A stretch of DNA of 64,000 nucleotides, taken from the NCBI GenBank assembly GCA_052173655.1, contig JBQMYD010000004.1, forward strand, positions 1-64,000, in the 5' to 3' direction. The notes below the pieces were generated by a model that saw only the letters and a program-made list of their open reading frames with translations, ran no database searches and was not told the DNA's origin. This document shows positions 62,825 to 64,000 of this stretch, in pieces (position 1 is the stretch's first letter; the number at the start of each line of letters is the position of its first letter). The DNA comes from RGIG9060 sp052173655 (GTDB taxonomy: Bacteria; Spirochaetota; Spirochaetia; Treponematales; Treponemataceae). A program made the translations under genes and the position numbers.

Positions 62825-63475
62825 ATGAATAAAATTATTTTATTTTTCGTAATGTTACTAATATGTTTTACCTCGTGTCAAAAAAACAAGGCACCTGTAG
62901 AGGTAGAGTATACGGATTTGGAAGCTATAAACCAAGTAAAAAAAGACTTATTCCGCATCAAGGTAAACGGCAAGTATGGTTTTATAGATATTGACGGAAA
63001 TCTTGTTATTGCTGCAAACCTGGATTATGCTTCTGAGTATACGGATGGAGTTGCTGAAGTTTGTTTAGAAAAAGGTGCGGAATATACGTATATTGATTGC
63101 ACAGGCAAGCAAGTTTTTATAAACAAAGATAATTATAAATTCAATAGAAATTTTAGAGATACAGTTTATGATAATGAACCGGAATTATTGTTGCCGAAAG
63201 AAAAACTGCCGGAAGGCTTTATTCAAGAATTGTATCTTGGGAAAAATATGTATTATATAGTCAAGGAAGATGATGATATATATAATGAGGGAAGAAAAGG
63301 AGCCGTACTTAATGAAAACGGAGAATATGTAATTAAACCAATGGCTTTTTTATTTTTGCGTCCATTTGAAAGGAATATGGCACTTATTCAAATGGGTGGC
63401 CGAGGTTTTTCCGGATACTTACGATATGACGGAAAAGTATTTTGGGAATATGAGTATCGTCAAAGAAAAAATTAA
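62825..63475 (+). CDS. WG-repeat lipoprotein, candidate immunity protein
   Basis: 216 residues, starting 8 nt after the toxin stop with GAGGAAAG before the ATG. Signal peptide with lipobox FTSC (Cys19). The mature part contains WG-type repeats: NGKYGFIDIDGNLVI, then weaker copies GRKGAVLNENGEYVI and FSGYLRYDGKVF. Immunity genes of Rhs and contact toxins sit directly behind the toxin, and those against cell-wall hydrolases are exported. A lipoprotein here fits protection in the periplasm against the cysteine-hydrolase-like domain. Role inferred from position; the fold alone would not show it. Confidence 0.7.
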   Translation: MNKIILFFVMLLICFTSCQKNKAPVEVEYTDLEAINQVKKDLFRIKVNGKYGFIDIDGNLVIAANLDYASEYTDGVAEVCLEKGAEYTYIDCTGKQVFINKDNYKFNRNFRDTVYDNEPELLLPKEKLPEGFIQELYLGKNMYYIVKEDDDIYNEGRKGAVLNENGEYVIKPMAFLFLRPFERNMALIQMGGRGFSGYLRYDGKVFWEYEYRQRKN

Positions 63476-63510
63476 ATATTGCTATGCTAAAATATCTTCC
63501 AGCTAAATAG

Positions 63511-63779
63511 AAAATTTTTATTAACGTATGGTCTGAAAATGAAAACGTTAAAACTGTTTGATTTGTACAACGTATATTTATGCAACGGAAAATAAAATTG
63601 TTCAGGATTCAGATGGGAAATTTATTGAAGCAAAGTTTAATGAACAGGGGATAATATAAAAATTAAACGGAACTATTAGAAAGAGTTTAGGAGTTGAAAA
63701 CGGTAAACAAAAAGTTTATTACTCATTTGATAACAGTTCTGAATATCGGCAGAATCACAGAAAGGAGAATCAGCAGTGA
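63511..63779 (+). pseudogene. Decayed small gene behind the toxin-immunity pair
   Basis: Coding-looking fragments in two frames. A short one with NVWSENENVKTV ends at a stop near 63560. A second frame reads TTYIYATENKIVQDSDGKFIEAKFNEQGII, broken by a TAA at 63657-63659, then continues in the same frame for about 38 residues (KLNGTIRKSLGVENGKQKVYYS and on) to TGA 63777-63779. That stop overlaps the GTG of the next lipoprotein gene, as coupled genes do. Probably an old immunity or effector gene; one frameshift plus one nonsense codon. No family recognised. Confidence 0.5.
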
Positions 63780-64000
63780 AAAATAAATTATTTGCCATAA
63801 TTGTTTTTACATTAATAATTTTGATGCCATCATGTACTAGAGAGCAAATTATTAAAGGTGATGGAAATCCGGATTTTTCAAAGTTTATTGATGGTGATGT
63901 AAAGAATGAAACAACTTTAATAATTACTATTATCCAAAATTTAAGATTATTGTGACTAAAGTCCCAGTAATAGAAATATTGGAGTATGAAATACATTATC
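63776..64000 (+). pseudogene. Lipoprotein gene with apparent frameshift, 3' end outside window
   Basis: GTG start at 63776 with GGAG upstream encodes a signal peptide MKNKLFAIIVFTLIILMPSC with lipobox PSC, then about 39 residues to a TGA at 63953-63955. From about 63925 a frame one base earlier reads YYPKFKIIVTKVPVIEILEY and stays open to the window end, and looks like the true continuation. A one-base deletion (or a sequencing error) near 63920-63930 would explain it. Likely a second lipoprotein of the immunity group, now broken. Confidence 0.5.

Noticed and set aside
63676..63996. 106-aa minus-strand ORF at the window end
   Set aside because: It lies opposite a lipoprotein signal peptide and its frameshifted continuation; the plus-strand readings look far more protein-like.

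Overview
The window looks like chromosome of a low-GC anaerobic spirochaete, most likely a Treponema or a close relative. The signs are a large methyl-accepting chemotaxis protein, many lipoproteins with a relaxed spirochaetal lipobox (GC or SC after F/L/T), [FeFe]-hydrogenase maturase HydF, an oxygen and superoxide reductase set instead of catalase and SOD, AddAB instead of RecBCD, and a two-gene Suf module. The genus is an inference from gene content; there is no rRNA in the window. No tRNA, CRISPR array, insertion sequence or prophage was seen.

Layout. 1-5.1 kb: 3' part of a chemotaxis receptor, then two convergent metal genes with His-rich tracts, a COG0523 GTPase and a Zn/Cd P-type ATPase. 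The ATPase has an ArsR/SmtB-like operator. 5.2-9.1 kb: riboflavin biosynthesis (ribD, then an FMN riboswitch with terminator, then ribE-ribBA-ribH). 9.2-12.3 kb: a small unknown gene, an Mbeg1-like hydrolase and sufC-sufB. 12.3-22 kb, minus strand: addB-addA-mntP-phosphatase, an ATC-hydrolase-like gene bracketed by a 112-bp direct repeat that copies the addB 5' end, and a patatin. 22.2-25.1 kb: oxygen defence genes fprA, desulfoferrodoxin, flavin reductase-rubredoxin and rubrerythrin. 25.1-36.6 kb: copA, a lipoprotein, queH, a membrane protein, hydF, a fused epimerase, ftsH and a putative porin behind a 32-bp palindrome. 36.7-40.6 kb: purD, a short-chain dehydrogenase, a radical SAM protein and a tandem ACT protein.

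40.9-64 kb is the most unusual part. It is all on the plus strand and very tightly packed. A compact type II secretion-like operon comes first: an A24 prepilin peptidase, a secretin with several N-terminal repeats, GspE, GspF, GspG, three minor pseudopilins and a GspL/M/C-like fusion. Next come five exported proteins, three of them apparent lipoproteins. The locus ends with a 3194-residue SpvB/TcdB/Rhs protein that has its own Sec signal peptide and a C-terminal domain resembling NlpC/P60-CHAP cysteine hydrolases. Directly behind it is a small lipoprotein that is a candidate immunity protein, followed by decayed remains of further small genes. My reading, which is an inference, is a dedicated Sec plus type II-like export route for a giant polymorphic toxin whose target and immunity protein are both outside the cytoplasm.

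Several genes (ribD, the 69-aa gene, addB, the 38.2-kb dehydrogenase, probably sufC and purD) have a -10 box 6-10 nt before the start codon and no Shine-Dalgarno sequence, so leaderless mRNAs look frequent here.
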